Source of the DNA: Melitaea cinxia
Taxonomy: Eukaryota > Arthropoda > Insecta > Lepidoptera > Nymphalidae
DNA length: 64,000 nt
Assembly (NCBI RefSeq): GCF_905220565.1
Contig: NC_059401.1
Coordinates: 10,908,766-10,972,765 of the forward strand
Direction of reading: 5' to 3'
In this document: positions 35,801-45,057 of the stretch, piece after piece
Numbering within the stretch: the stretch's first letter is position 1
Layout of the letters: each line of letters opens with the position of its first letter
Position numbers and translations under genes: made by a program
The notes under the pieces: model-generated
Databases searched by the model: none
Told to the model about the DNA's origin: nothing
Seen by the model: the letters and a program-made list of their open reading frames with translations, nothing else

Positions 35801-36580
35801 TTCATTGGTTATCTTAAAATTAATGAAATGACTTTCTGAGAGAAAATAGTATTTTTCCCAATTAGCCTTATTATACATATATTTATTTACATTTTTATTA
35901 AAGTCATAAGTATTTGGAGATGCAATTATATTAGTAAATGTAGGGTAATGATAGCTACCTAATGGATCCTCACCCACATACCAGTCGCATATGGGTGCTA
36001 ACTCTGGACTAACTAAAGTAACATCAATGGCAGATATGTTGTCATTTGGCCTACGTACAGTAGTGGCACTACCAGTATTAAGAATACACAAATTTAGATC
36101 ATCTATTAAATCATATAGATTTTTACCTCTAGTTTTAGTTAAAGTGCATCCAAATGCTACATGATGCGCATTGAAATCACCTGATATTATGTATGGTTTA
36201 GGGAGACTGGTTATAATATTTTTTAATTTAGAAATATTAATTTTATTTTTAGGTGGACAATATACACATAGAATAGTTAGAGGACCGACTTTTGTATCAA
36301 CAGAAATGGCAATCGTTTGAACATCTTGGAAATTTGGAGTTGAAAGTTGGACATATTTTATAGAACTTTTAATTAAAAAGGCTACACCGCCATGTTCATT
36401 TTCAGCATTTTTAAAAATAAAATCATATCCAGGCATGTAAAAGTGTGAATGGGAACTTTTTAACCATGTTTCATTTAATAAACATATATCTATTTCATTA
36501 TCAAATAAAAGTGTTTGTAACAAAGGTTTTTTATTATTAATACTTTGTATATTATGTTGTACTAGTTTTAAACTATCCAT
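32837..36580 (-). CDS. LINE ORF2: endonuclease, reverse transcriptase, RNase H (1,247 aa)
   Basis: ORF2 nicks the target and copies the element RNA in place. Domain order: APE-type endonuclease (about 1-230) with LVQHNIQSINNK, CLLNETWL, SGDFNAHHVAFG and SAIDVTLVSPEL; the usual SDH near its end reads SYHYP. Reverse transcriptase (about 440-730) with YRPISLTSCVGKIFEHMI, FLDVEGAYDNVNL, GLMQGAILSPILYNLY and LQYADDLVVYS. RNase H (about 960-1090) with YTDGSKS, FTAECYAI, ISDSKSALLAI and WVPSHRGISGNEKADQAA, all four acidic residues present. A C-terminal zinc-finger-like CTKCSEPYADINHIIFKC. Uninterrupted, so the protein looks functional. Confidence 0.95.
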   Translation of the reverse strand: MDSLKLVQHNIQSINNKKPLLQTLLFDNEIDICLLNETWLKSSHSHFYMPGYDFIFKNAENEHGGVAFLIKSSIKYVQLSTPNFQDVQTIAISVDTKVGPLTILCVYCPPKNKINISKLKNIITSLPKPYIISGDFNAHHVAFGCTLTKTRGKNLYDLIDDLNLCILNTGSATTVRRPNDNISAIDVTLVSPELAPICDWYVGEDPLGSYHYPTFTNIIASPNTYDFNKNVNKYMYNKANWEKYYFLSESHFINFKITNEDPVGSYNKFCNILNNLKEECVPKLKYYTKKRDNKAPSPWWNDICAKAVNDCKSALCNYRRNLNMENYLNYKKMEATKKRIIKEEKRKSWKNLCTSFNRYTPISNIWNFIKRFNRIKIGSNSRNDSFIPDFFDKYTKTGVENDTCLDNLFDKTKEDKNNEFLLKQFSWDEFNSALQSRKDSTPGLDDFPYLMIKKLHKVAQLVLLNIYNLLWSFQIVPESWKTQCILPILKNNKPIQDHNSYRPISLTSCVGKIFEHMIKVRLDYFVETNSLLPDYQLGFRKGKSAVEGFVSFIADIKNSIFAHSNAICVFLDVEGAYDNVNLFQLIRVLSELKIPGKLLKWIFNFFYNRTVYVKFNNIIHGPKYAHKGLMQGAILSPILYNLYTSQIQNNVRENNVNILQYADDLVVYSINQNINIAKCSINQGLSQLQTFYHNKLKLNINSTKSSVMLFGKSNCNVQVTYNNENIPIVKEQKFLGVIIDNKLKFNSHIDCICKRAYKRINILRYLAGVFWGADAKILSILYKSIVRSHFDYSCIAYINARPSLLKKLDIIQNRALRIITGAMKSTPINSMEIETGIPPLILRRLMLAQKFCLKMLAINSSLPVRKLTLVEELSSCIMSSTNIINAQSINSAMLPQMSAILHLTINISKSVYSSSLWPIYGYKFESIWEKKFTIILDINSKTELLRILDHKKDFYKIYTDGSKSTQEVKAAYFDSNLGCTKCILLNNNCSIFTAECYAIYMALLYVNSSSNVRNVIIISDSKSALLAIDSCKLTFKTNYLVFKIRNLLYNLNARNVYVELAWVPSHRGISGNEKADQAAKSGYDEDHRDVVKTPFSDYFPIIKDGINILWRDYWTITKQNKGQWYAKIQKDFNTKPWYNIVSCESRKFISIINRMRFGHCLIPSHLFKLKIIQDPKCTKCSEPYADINHIIFKCESLKLHRLILASDIDKICSENKINTPRRPEEILANPRFFKPLFKFICSTIEKI

Positions 36581-36582
36581 TA
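36578..36582 (-). promoter_or_regulatory. TAATG stop-start overlap between ORF1 and ORF2
   Basis: The ORF1 stop TAA and ORF2 start ATG overlap by one base. This arrangement is known in the silkworm LINE SART1 to allow ORF2 translation by termination-reinitiation coupling. That it works the same way here is an inference. Confidence 0.8.
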
Positions 36583-37671
36583 TTCAGATAAGTTTTTAAT
36601 AAAAATTTCCTTAATATGAGATGTGGTCTTAATTGATTCCGAATTTCCTAATGCTACTAATGTTTTTATTATCGAGTTCATGACTTTTGTATTATTTACA
36701 ATATCTGAGATATTAAAGTTATCTGTTTTTGTTGGTACATGAGGTAATTCTATATTTTTATTACTGTCAACTTTTCCTGTGTATTTCTGTATGCTACTCT
36801 TAGGAAGAGCTGGAAAGTTTACAAAATCTTTATTTATAGTAGCCATTGCATAAGATTGCCTATGTTTTAATATTCTAGCTGCTTTTATTGGACAATCTTT
36901 TGAAATAGCTAGATGATTTCCAGAGCAATTAGTACACTTTAACGTTTCAGAACTACAATCTTTATATGAATGATTTTCAGAGCATTTAGAACAAACTTGT
37001 TCACTACGACATATTTTAGCTGAGTGATTGAACTTTAAGCATTTAAAACATTGTAATAACGGAGGGATATAAGTATGTACTTTATATCTCCATCCGTCTA
37101 ATAAAATATATTCAGGTAGAGAAGTACCTGAAAATGTTATTGATATGGTTGATAATGGGATTAAATTACCTTTTTCGCGTTTCATGAATCTACGTATTCC
37201 AACAACGTCTCTATCACAGCAAATTTTTTCAAATAATTCCTTGTTTCCTATTTCTTTCGGAATATATCTAATAAGCCCTACCCTTTCCACAGAGGATGCA
37301 GGTATGTATGCTCTTAAATTATGCTCTAATAAGCATCGGGATTTCAAAAAATCGTTCGCTAAAGCTGCCTGTTTGAAAGATATTTTAATTTTATTTGAAT
37401 TAATCCTTGCTCTCTCATGAACCCCCTTGATATTTTTGAAATATTTGGAGAGGTTTAAAGGATTCATATTGCCAAGTTTAATTTCTCTATCTAAATGTTC
37501 TAAATAAACCACAAAGTCGCCATTTGAGCTGTTGTCTGGATATTGTCTTGTATATCCATTTTTAGTGTATGTCTTATACTTATCTATTGTTGGAGTTGTA
37601 ATTCTTCTTTTTTTTCCTGATATTGACTTCACTGATCGCTCCTCCTCATCTCCATCGCTTTCTCCTTGCAT
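36580..37671 (-). CDS. LINE ORF1, gag-like nucleic-acid-binding protein (363 aa)
   Basis: ORF1 proteins of this LINE group bind the element RNA and bring it with ORF2 to the target. Here the N-terminus is acidic then basic (GDEEERSVKSISGKKRR). The middle is an RNA-recognition-like region (about 60-210), followed by three CCHC knuckles at about 213-262: CFKCLKFNHSAKIC, CSKCSENHSYKDC and CTNCSGNHLAISKDC. The C-terminus is a short helical region. The stop codon TAA shares its first base pair position with the ORF2 start. No frameshift or stop. Start chosen at the first Met after the short 5' UTR. Confidence 0.92.
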   Translation of the reverse strand: MQGESDGDEEERSVKSISGKKRRITTPTIDKYKTYTKNGYTRQYPDNSSNGDFVVYLEHLDREIKLGNMNPLNLSKYFKNIKGVHERARINSNKIKISFKQAALANDFLKSRCLLEHNLRAYIPASSVERVGLIRYIPKEIGNKELFEKICCDRDVVGIRRFMKREKGNLIPLSTISITFSGTSLPEYILLDGWRYKVHTYIPPLLQCFKCLKFNHSAKICRSEQVCSKCSENHSYKDCSSETLKCTNCSGNHLAISKDCPIKAARILKHRQSYAMATINKDFVNFPALPKSSIQKYTGKVDSNKNIELPHVPTKTDNFNISDIVNNTKVMNSIIKTLVALGNSESIKTTSHIKEIFIKNLSE

Positions 37672-37782
37672 TTTTATTTATTTTTTAATATTAAATACTA
37701 TTAAAATTAATTTTAATTATAGGACGATTTTAAAAAAGGCGCGTTTCTCTTCCCGCCAAAAAAGAGAATCCTGTTGCAACTT

Positions 37783-38700
37783 GCAAGTCCAGTGTTGCCG
37801 TTAGGACAATCTAGTTTGTGGCTACATCAAAGAAAAAAGTTGCCAGTTTTGTAAATAAATCACTTACGAAATTCCGCTAGAAGTGGCTAATGTGTGCGTT
37901 TTCCAATTACAGAGCATAATGTGACTTAGTGGAGCACAATGCTAAATTGTGCTGATGCTTAATTGGAACTTGAATTAGTTTTGAAATACACCTAAAAAAA
38001 CTACGACGATTACTTTATTATTACTTTACTTTGAATTACTAACTATAATATACTAGCTGTGCCCCGCGGTTTCACACGCCTTAATTGAAAAAAATGCGTA
38101 TTGCGTATGCGTAAACATTAACAATATTGCGCTCCATTTGACATTTTGACATAAGTAGTATTGACGTTATGCAAAACAAACTAAGCACTACAGCAATAGC
38201 AATACGGTCTATTTTCATTCGATCGAACCTAAATTACGGTAAAGATAAACATTCATTCGGGAATCCTCCTGCCATAATGCGGACATTATTGGTGCTGCCT
38301 AAAATTAACTATGTATTTTAGTTTGGTAGTATTGGTACCGTATGGTGGTATGTATTAGCCGGTAGACTTTTTATAGTAATAAAAATATGTATGTAGTAAA
38401 AATCTAAAAAGCAGTCAGAAGTAGCTAGATTTATTTTGGTGGCTAAAATGGATTGTTTTTTGGCTAAAACCGTTGAAAATCCGCTAGATCTAGCCACAAA
38501 ATGGCTAAAACGGCAACACTGTGCAAGTCTCTAACTAGTGACAAGTTGACAACTACTATAAGCCATTACTAAGCTTTTTAGTTTTTACCCAAGAAGCTGA
38601 TATAAAATTTTTACCTCAATAAAAGCCCATTGCCCACGATAAAAATAATAAATGATTTTCTAAAAACACATAATTAACTTAAAAATTCTAGTCTCTATAA
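37783..38700. other. Intergenic DNA with repeat fragments
   Basis: No gene seen. A short CTAGCTGTGCCCCGCGGTTT fragment near 38053 belongs to the dispersed CTAGCTGTGCCC family; the rest is unassigned. Confidence 0.45.
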
Positions 38701-38701
38701 T

Positions 38702-40330
38702 TATATACTTTATTGCACTCAAAAGAGTGCAGTGAGTTAAGTATACAATAAAAGTATACATATAAAATAAAATAATAGTAAGATTTATGGCATATGTGGA
38801 CTTATTTCTGAAAGAGAGTTCTTCCAGTCAACCTATGGTCATGAGTAAGTGTTTCATATAGCGAGGCAAACAGTGCAAGAAGAAGAAGTATTAAGAAGAA
38901 AAACACCAAAAAAATTAAAATAAAGATAATAACATTTATATATATTTAAAAATGTAACATACTGCATAGATACATAACAAACACATATAAAGATACGTAC
39001 CAAAATACAAATACATTTATACATATAAATAAACATATACATGCTCACTATAATATATAAGTAAATACATACAAATTATATACAGATGATTACACATTAG
39101 CTAGTGAAAGCAAGTATTTCTTTAATTTATACCTACTTAAGGGAAACAAGGGAAGGACTAGTTTGAAATGACTCTTGGGAGTTTGTTTCATATGCCATGC
39201 ATGGCGAGTATCGAATATGAATTTAACTTAAATTTTGTATTACATTTTGGTATATCTAGCATAACTGTAATGCCAGGGCGCCTAGAACGAGTAAAAGAGG
39301 ACAGTAGTAGGTAAAATCGGGATCGATCTATCGTAATAGAGTATTTGGATCATGAAGAATATTAAAGAGAGTGGAGAGGGTGTGCATATCACGCCGGAGC
39401 CGAATAGGGAGCCATTTTAACTGAGCACGAAAGTGAGTGATGTGATCAAAATTTCGCAGGTCAAAAATGAATCTTATGGCAAGATTTTAGAGTCGAACTT
39501 TCGAAGTACTAACAGCAGAAGAAGGGTTTGCACAAGCATAATTTTGGTTTGGAAAGGAAGAAAATATTGAAGACGTGGAGAAGTATTGAGAGAGTGAAAT
39601 GTGTAGTGTATTCTTATGCTGACTTCATTGACATAAGCTGCCCAAGACAAATTCTTGTCAATAATGAGCCCCAATTTCCTAACTTTATCACAATAAGGAA
39701 TTGGGACCCCAGAAAACGAGATTTTAGGAACCAATTTTCTTTCAAGTCTACTTTTCAATGGACTACTTCCAATAATGATAGCTTGTGATTTAGCAGGAAT
39801 GACTACCAGCGCAAAAAACCTAGCCCAGGCGTGAAGTGCAGCAAAGTCGTTATTTAAATTTTCGACAGGCTCATGCAACTCAGTCAACCCGAAGTGTCCC
39901 TATTCGTAAGTTATCTGCATACAAATGGAAGGGAGAAGTGATAACACGAGAAACATAATTAATGAACACAGAAAGTAGCAATGGAGATAAGGATTATGGC
40001 AGTAAGTTTGAGTTTATCCATTGTACACCACACATCCTTCGCCACATTCAGCAGTGCTCCAACAGTGCTGTGGCAGGAACGAAAACCGCATTGATAAGGA
40101 TATATAAAGTTATAAGAGAAGAAATACGTATAAATTTGACTATGAACAACGGATTCTAAGACTTTGGTTAGGGAAGAACTGATATAGGTTGAAATTGAGG
40201 ATGGATAGTAGAATTAGAGGTTTTAGGTAAGGGTATTATGACAAGAGCTTTCTTCCATAGTAATGGAAAGACATTGCAGAAAAATTTATTGTGTGAGTAA
40301 TTACAGGTGCAATGTCCTCCAACACCGGAA
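38702..40330 (-). mobile_element. LINE remnant (CR1/L2-like RT), minus strand
   Basis: The 39474-39887 reading MTELHEPVENLNNDFAALHA, then VIPAKSQAIIIGS and ISFSGVPIPYCDKVRKLGLI, is the RT thumb region of a LINE, homologous to 61370-62074. Upstream (to 40330) are broken RT motifs (KKALVIPLPKTS, QPISVL). The 3' UTR and terminal TTTGAGTGCAATAAAG-like word match the plus-strand copy. Frameshifts and stops; inactive. Confidence 0.82.
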
Positions 40331-40570
40331 GAATCATGTCGAGGCTACCGTTACGTTAAAGTAATTACTTTAATCGATATATAACGGACATGCTTCTTAA
40401 TAGCTTCTTGCGATACCGATTCAAATGAAAAGCTAGGCTGGTCAGACGAGAGTAGATAAAAAAGCAAGCGTTGCAGGTCTACTATTAGATTCCACAGTTA
40501 CAGGTGGAGGAATAAAGCATATATTTAGAGAATTTAGATTCACGTTTGGGTGGTTGCGAGGAACGAGGTG

Positions 40571-40925
40571 TTCAGTTCCTCGTTTGCCATCGCAAAGGGA
40601 GGATACTCCGACCAGAAGGGACCTGTGTCTGGTGGCTACTGGCCCGATGGTTGTTGTCGGGTTCTTGTATATGTACTCAATCACTCTGATAACTTTGATA
40701 GCACGATGTAGGATACGTCAGGTTTCTCTAGTTTTTTATATGTCAACATGGTGTTGAATTCCTCATCAACCATTGCAAAGGGAGGATCCTCCGACCAGAT
40801 TTTGTGTCTGGTGGACTAACTCCCCGATGGTTGTTGTTGGGGTCTTATATATGTACTCAATCACTCTGATAACTTTGATAGCGCGATGTAGGATACGTCA
40901 GTTTTCTCTAGTCTTTTATATGTCG
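40571..40925 (+). repeat. Tandem duplication, 180-bp unit, two copies
   Basis: CAATCACTCTGATAACTTTG occurs at 40679 and again exactly 180 bp later. Each unit also has AAAGGGAGGAT.CTCCGACCAG, CCCGATGGTTGTTGT and ACGATGTAGGATACGTCAG. Identity is about 85-90 percent by eye. Probably part of an old mobile element. Confidence 0.85.
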
Positions 40926-41223
40926 CGAGATAGATGTCGCTATACACGGAACTTTGACAGGGTACTGTGGATTTGCTCAACCCCTAACGACCTTAGGAAT
41001 CTCCAAACTTGGGATTGGCAGAGACTCTGAATTGACGAGTGGATGTAACGGCGCTTAGCATCCCTACAATTCTATTGCAGATGTTACATAGCTTTTTATA
41101 TAATTATGTTTGTTTTCTTGGGTTGCATTTTGTTTTTTATAATTTATCGATATTAATTAATACTTCCGTTAATATTGATTTTATTGCAACATCAATTTTC
41201 GGAATGAAATGATTTATTTAAAA

Positions 41224-41420
41224 CTAGCTGTGCCCGCGACTTCGATCGCGTGGAATTTAACAAAAAAGTTATTGTTAAGTTTGCAGAATTGTTATAAAAT
41301 AAATACATCTCTAAAATAAAAGTAGCCTAAGTTACTCTTTATTACATCAGCTCTACCAATGAAAGTCCCGTTAAAATCGGTGCAGCCGTTTTAGAGATTT
41401 GCCGGAACAAACAGAAGCCT
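41224..41420. repeat. Dispersed repeat, CTAGCTGTGCCCGC family
   Basis: Starts ACTAGCTGTGCCCGCGACTT and includes AAAGTAGCCTAAGTTACTCT and CAATGAAAGTCCCGTTAAAA: the reverse of 30640-30993. Confidence 0.65.
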
Positions 41421-41687
41421 GCCAAACGCCACGCCACCCAACCGAATCCTCCTATCAGCCTTCTTCTCGAAGTTGTTGCGGCCTAGTTAGATGGTATTGC
41501 CTAGGACCTAGGTAAACATACTACTCCTGAACCACTTTTCGGTATGACTTATTTGTTAAACATAACTTTCGTTTTGTCAAAGTTCATACCGAGACGGGCT
41601 CGTCGGGAGGACGAATCGTCAAAATTAGCATTTTTTATTGCTTTAGAGTCAAGTTTAAGAATTAGCAACACTTACTTTTGTCGATTG

Positions 41688-41879
41688 TTTTGTAGCGAGT
41701 AGTTTTTATCGCAGTGGAATTATCTTTAATAAAATCCTTTTTTTAGATAAGCATAGTTTTCTTTATTTTAACTTGCATTTTTAATTGTTACGACCTGCTA
41801 CAATTTTTTTATTTCTCTCCGACATCTATCAAAAAAATATTCTTCTAAATTTTATCGCAAGACAGCGTTCTCTATGATA
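41688..41879 (-). repeat. Copia 3' LTR
   Basis: Shares TTTTTATCGCAGTGGAATTA, AATAAAATCCTTTTTTTAGA and CATCTATCAAAAAAATATTC with the other LTR, but lacks about 45 bp present there. Bounded by the polypurine tract. Confidence 0.85.
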
Positions 41880-42271
41880 CCCTCCTCACGAAGATCTTGG
41901 GGTGTAACGTCGGGTCTGAATGACGTCTATCATCTTCAGCAGTTTCATTAACCTTGCCTGGGTTAAAGCCTTTGTTAAAAGATCTGCTTCCAAATTATCT
42001 GTGTCCTTGTAACGGATCGTTATCAGTTTCTTTTGGACACAGTCTCTTATAAAATGTTCCCTTGTTGCTTATATGCTTTGACCTTTATCCAGTTATTAAA
42101 TTGTTGGCTAACTTCTGTGCAGCTAAATTATCATTATAGATTGGTACAGCTTGTTTAGCCACTTCGATATCTTCTAAAGGCTGTTTTAAGTGTAGCACTT
42201 CCTTTGCGGCTTCCGTCATTGCCATATATTCAGCCTCAGCAGTTGACAGTGCTACAACTTGTTGCTTTTTA

Positions 42272-43410
42272 ACCGACTTCCAAAAAAGGAGGAGGTTCTC
42301 AATTCGACTGTATTTTTTTTTAATGTATGTTACATCAGAACTTTAGACCGGGAGGACCGATTTCGACAAATTTTGTTTTAATCGAAAGGTGGTGTGTGCC
42401 GATTGGTCCCATTTAAATTTATTTGAGATCTAACAACTACTTTTCGAGTTATATCTAATAATGCGTTTTTACTTGACGCTTTTTTCGTCAACCTACGTTG
42501 TATTATACCGCATAACTTTTTACTGGGTGTACCGATTTTAATAATTTTTAATTTAATAGAAAGCTGATGTTTATCATGTGGTCGCATTCAAATTCCATCG
42601 AGATCTGATAACAAATTTTTGAGTAACCTTTGATAACGCATATATATTACGTATATTGTATTACTTGGCGATGTAACTGAAGTCAGTTTTTTTTTTTTCG
42701 TTTGCGAGCAAATACAATTATTGTAGATAATGATGTGTTGTACAAAGTATTACTACATTATATATTTCTATTATCATTAGTTTTTGCAGCGCACGCAATG
42801 TAAGGAATTTTTTAGGTTATTTTTTTATCCCTTGGGTTACATTATTGGAGTTTTAGTAAGGATCCCTAATATTTTTGAAAATATAGTATAACCTATATCG
42901 CTCAAGGATAGTGTAGCTTCTCAACGATGAAATAATTTTTTGAATCGGTCCAGTAGTTTCGAAGCCTATTCATAGCTAACAAACAAACTATCAAATCTTT
43001 ACTCTTTATAATCGTTTATTTTACATGAATATGTTTGATTTGTAGTATATAATAAATTAAGTCTATTTTTATAATAACATGTTACCTTTGTATCACTTTA
43101 AAAACCTTATTTCCCTAACCGAATACTTGAATTTATCGATAATGCATATCGACAGTTGTTACAACCACGGCTGTAAGCAACTTGTTAGTGTAGTTGCGGC
43201 GTGTCATTATACTGTAATGACACAGAATGTATCTATGTGTGTGTGAAAAATGTAAGTGTGATTTTAATTTAGTATGTGTGAGTTTCGTAGTGACAGACGA
43301 TTATTTTTGTGTGGGAATTAGATAAAGTGTGCATGTGTGTAATTTCCCCCCGCAAAAAATGACAGACAATTTTGTATCGGTAACAAACGCAATGGCTACT
43401 CCCCTCCGTG
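42272..43410. repeat. Repeat insertion interrupting copia RNase H
   Basis: The copia RNase H text breaks after DLLSYAHRA (43410 side) and resumes as KKQQVVALSTAEAEY (42272 side). The material between begins AACCGACTTCCAAAAAAGGA, includes TACTGGGTGTACCGATTTT and ends with a GT-rich segment. This points to one or more dispersed repeats inserted in the domain. Confidence 0.6.
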
Positions 43411-44551
43411 TTGCTCTATGAGCATAACTTAATAGATCACCTCCATACTTGAATATGTAACCCGTATATGAACGACGGTCAATGGTACATGCTGCCCAAT
43501 CAGCATCAGCCATTCCTACTAATGCGCTTCCTGTTTTTTTATATCTGATGCTAACATTCTTTGTGCCTTTTGAATAACGCAAAACCCTTTGTGCAGCTTG
43601 CCAATGCGTTTTTCCAAACAAGTATTATATTGGCTCAAATAACTTACTGTAAACATAATATCTGGTCGCGTAGCTATAGCCAGATACATCAAAGAACCAA
43701 ACAGTACCTGGTATAGTATGTTCTCTATTTCTTCTTCTTTTTGTGCTTTTTCAAATTTTAAACCTATTTCCATCGGCGTTGAAACCGGCTTACATTCGCC
43801 CATGTTAAATTTTTCTATTAATTTTTCAATATAATTTATCTGTGATAACCTCATTTCTCCCCCTACATGGGTGAATTGTATGCCAAGACAATGGTGTAGC
43901 GAACCCATATCTCTTAATTAAAAAGCTTTTTGTAATTTCATTTTTACCTCTTTTAACAGTTTGTCTGAATTATGCCAGTATTAAATCATCCACATAAAAG
44001 GTTGCAAATAGCTTTTTACCTCCTTTTTCTAAAATATATAAGGAAGGATCTGCTGTAGAGTTCTTAAATTCGATATCCATCAATTTAGTAACTTCAAGAA
44101 ACATTGTCGTCCTGCTTGTTTCAACCCATAAATAGCATTATTTAGTTGAAATATCCCATTATTTTTATATCTATTTATGTCTAATAGCATTTCTTTTGCT
44201 TTTCTTATTAATTCTTTATCTTTTCCGTTTGTCATTATAATTTTTAAGTATTTATACAATTTTTTTGGCATCTTCATGTAAATTTGTTCGTCTATATCGC
44301 CGTTTAAAAATGCTGTATACACATCTAGTTAGGATAATTTCATGTATCGTCTTTCGTCTATGTATTTCTCCTAGTGCATTATACTTATATTTCAATATCA
44401 TTTTATTATCTATCAAATATTTGCTTTCGTTTTTATCTACAATTGTCCAAGTATTTTTTTTAAGATGAGATTCAATCTCGTTTATTATTGCATCTTCCCA
44501 TTCACCACTGTTCTCATCTATTTCACAAAAGAATGATTGCTCAGCATCCAT
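43301..44551 (-). pseudogene. Copia reverse transcriptase/RNase H pieces
   Basis: In broken frames: EWEDAIINEIESHLKKNTWT (RT start), YTAFLNGDIDEQIYMKMPKK, NAIYGLKQAGRQCF, FYVDDLILA (catalytic Asp pair), MGSLHHCLGIQF, STPMEIGLKF, SLMYLAIATRPDIMF and RRSYTGYIFKYGGDLLS of RNase H. Stops and frameshifts separate the blocks. Confidence 0.88.
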
Positions 44552-44859
44552 CTTATAATCTTGATGCGTTGCTGGTGGTTTTCTGTCTTTTTGTACTGTT
44601 AGTCATTGCTTCGACTTCATTATCTGTACACATATCATTATCTATTTCGTTTATTTCTATAGTTGCATTTAGTAATAATTCATCATTGTTCAATTCATGT
44701 TTTGACTCATTTCCTTCCTTTTCTATTAACTCATCATCGTTTTCTTTATTTTGTTTTTCTGGATAAAATATAACTTCTATTTCCTTTTTATCAATTTCTT
44801 TTTGTTTTTGTTCTTCCTTCGTCTCGTTCTCATATAACATTTTATTTAGCACTTCAACG

Positions 44860-45057
44860 TCTGATTATCACCTTGTATGTTTTCGGGTTATATATCCGGT
44901 ACGCCTTATAGTTTTCGAAATATCCGATAAAAATTCCAGTTGTTGCTCTGGCTGCAAATTTTCCATTTTTATTTCCTTTATTTAGTACAAATGCTTTAGC
45001 CCCAAATTTGTAAAAATGTCTCACAGATGTACTTAGAGCAATTTAAATTTTGGTATA
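44860..45057 (-). pseudogene. Copia integrase C-terminal piece
   Basis: On the minus strand it reads TSVRHFYKFGAKAFVLNKGN then KFAARATTGIFIGYFENYKA and YRIYNPKTYK, the GKGY-like end of copia integrase. The Ginger-like element has inserted just upstream of it. Confidence 0.8.

Larger units (their letters stand above)
32699..37771 (-). mobile_element. Full-length two-ORF LINE (I/Jockey-type non-LTR retrotransposon) with intact ORFs
   Basis: Flanked by an exact 11-bp direct repeat TGTTGCAACTT (32688-32698 and 37772-37782), with a 3' poly(A) seen as a T run at 32697-32717 and a 5' UTR of about 100 bp. Two intact ORFs, gag-like and EN-RT-RNase H, overlap as TAATG at 36578-36582. Nothing is truncated, so it is probably a recent insertion of an active family. 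It lies about 650 bp upstream of the presumed first HECTD1 exon, in the same orientation. Clade: RNase H and bicistronic layout favour the I group; the name is not established. Confidence 0.93.
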
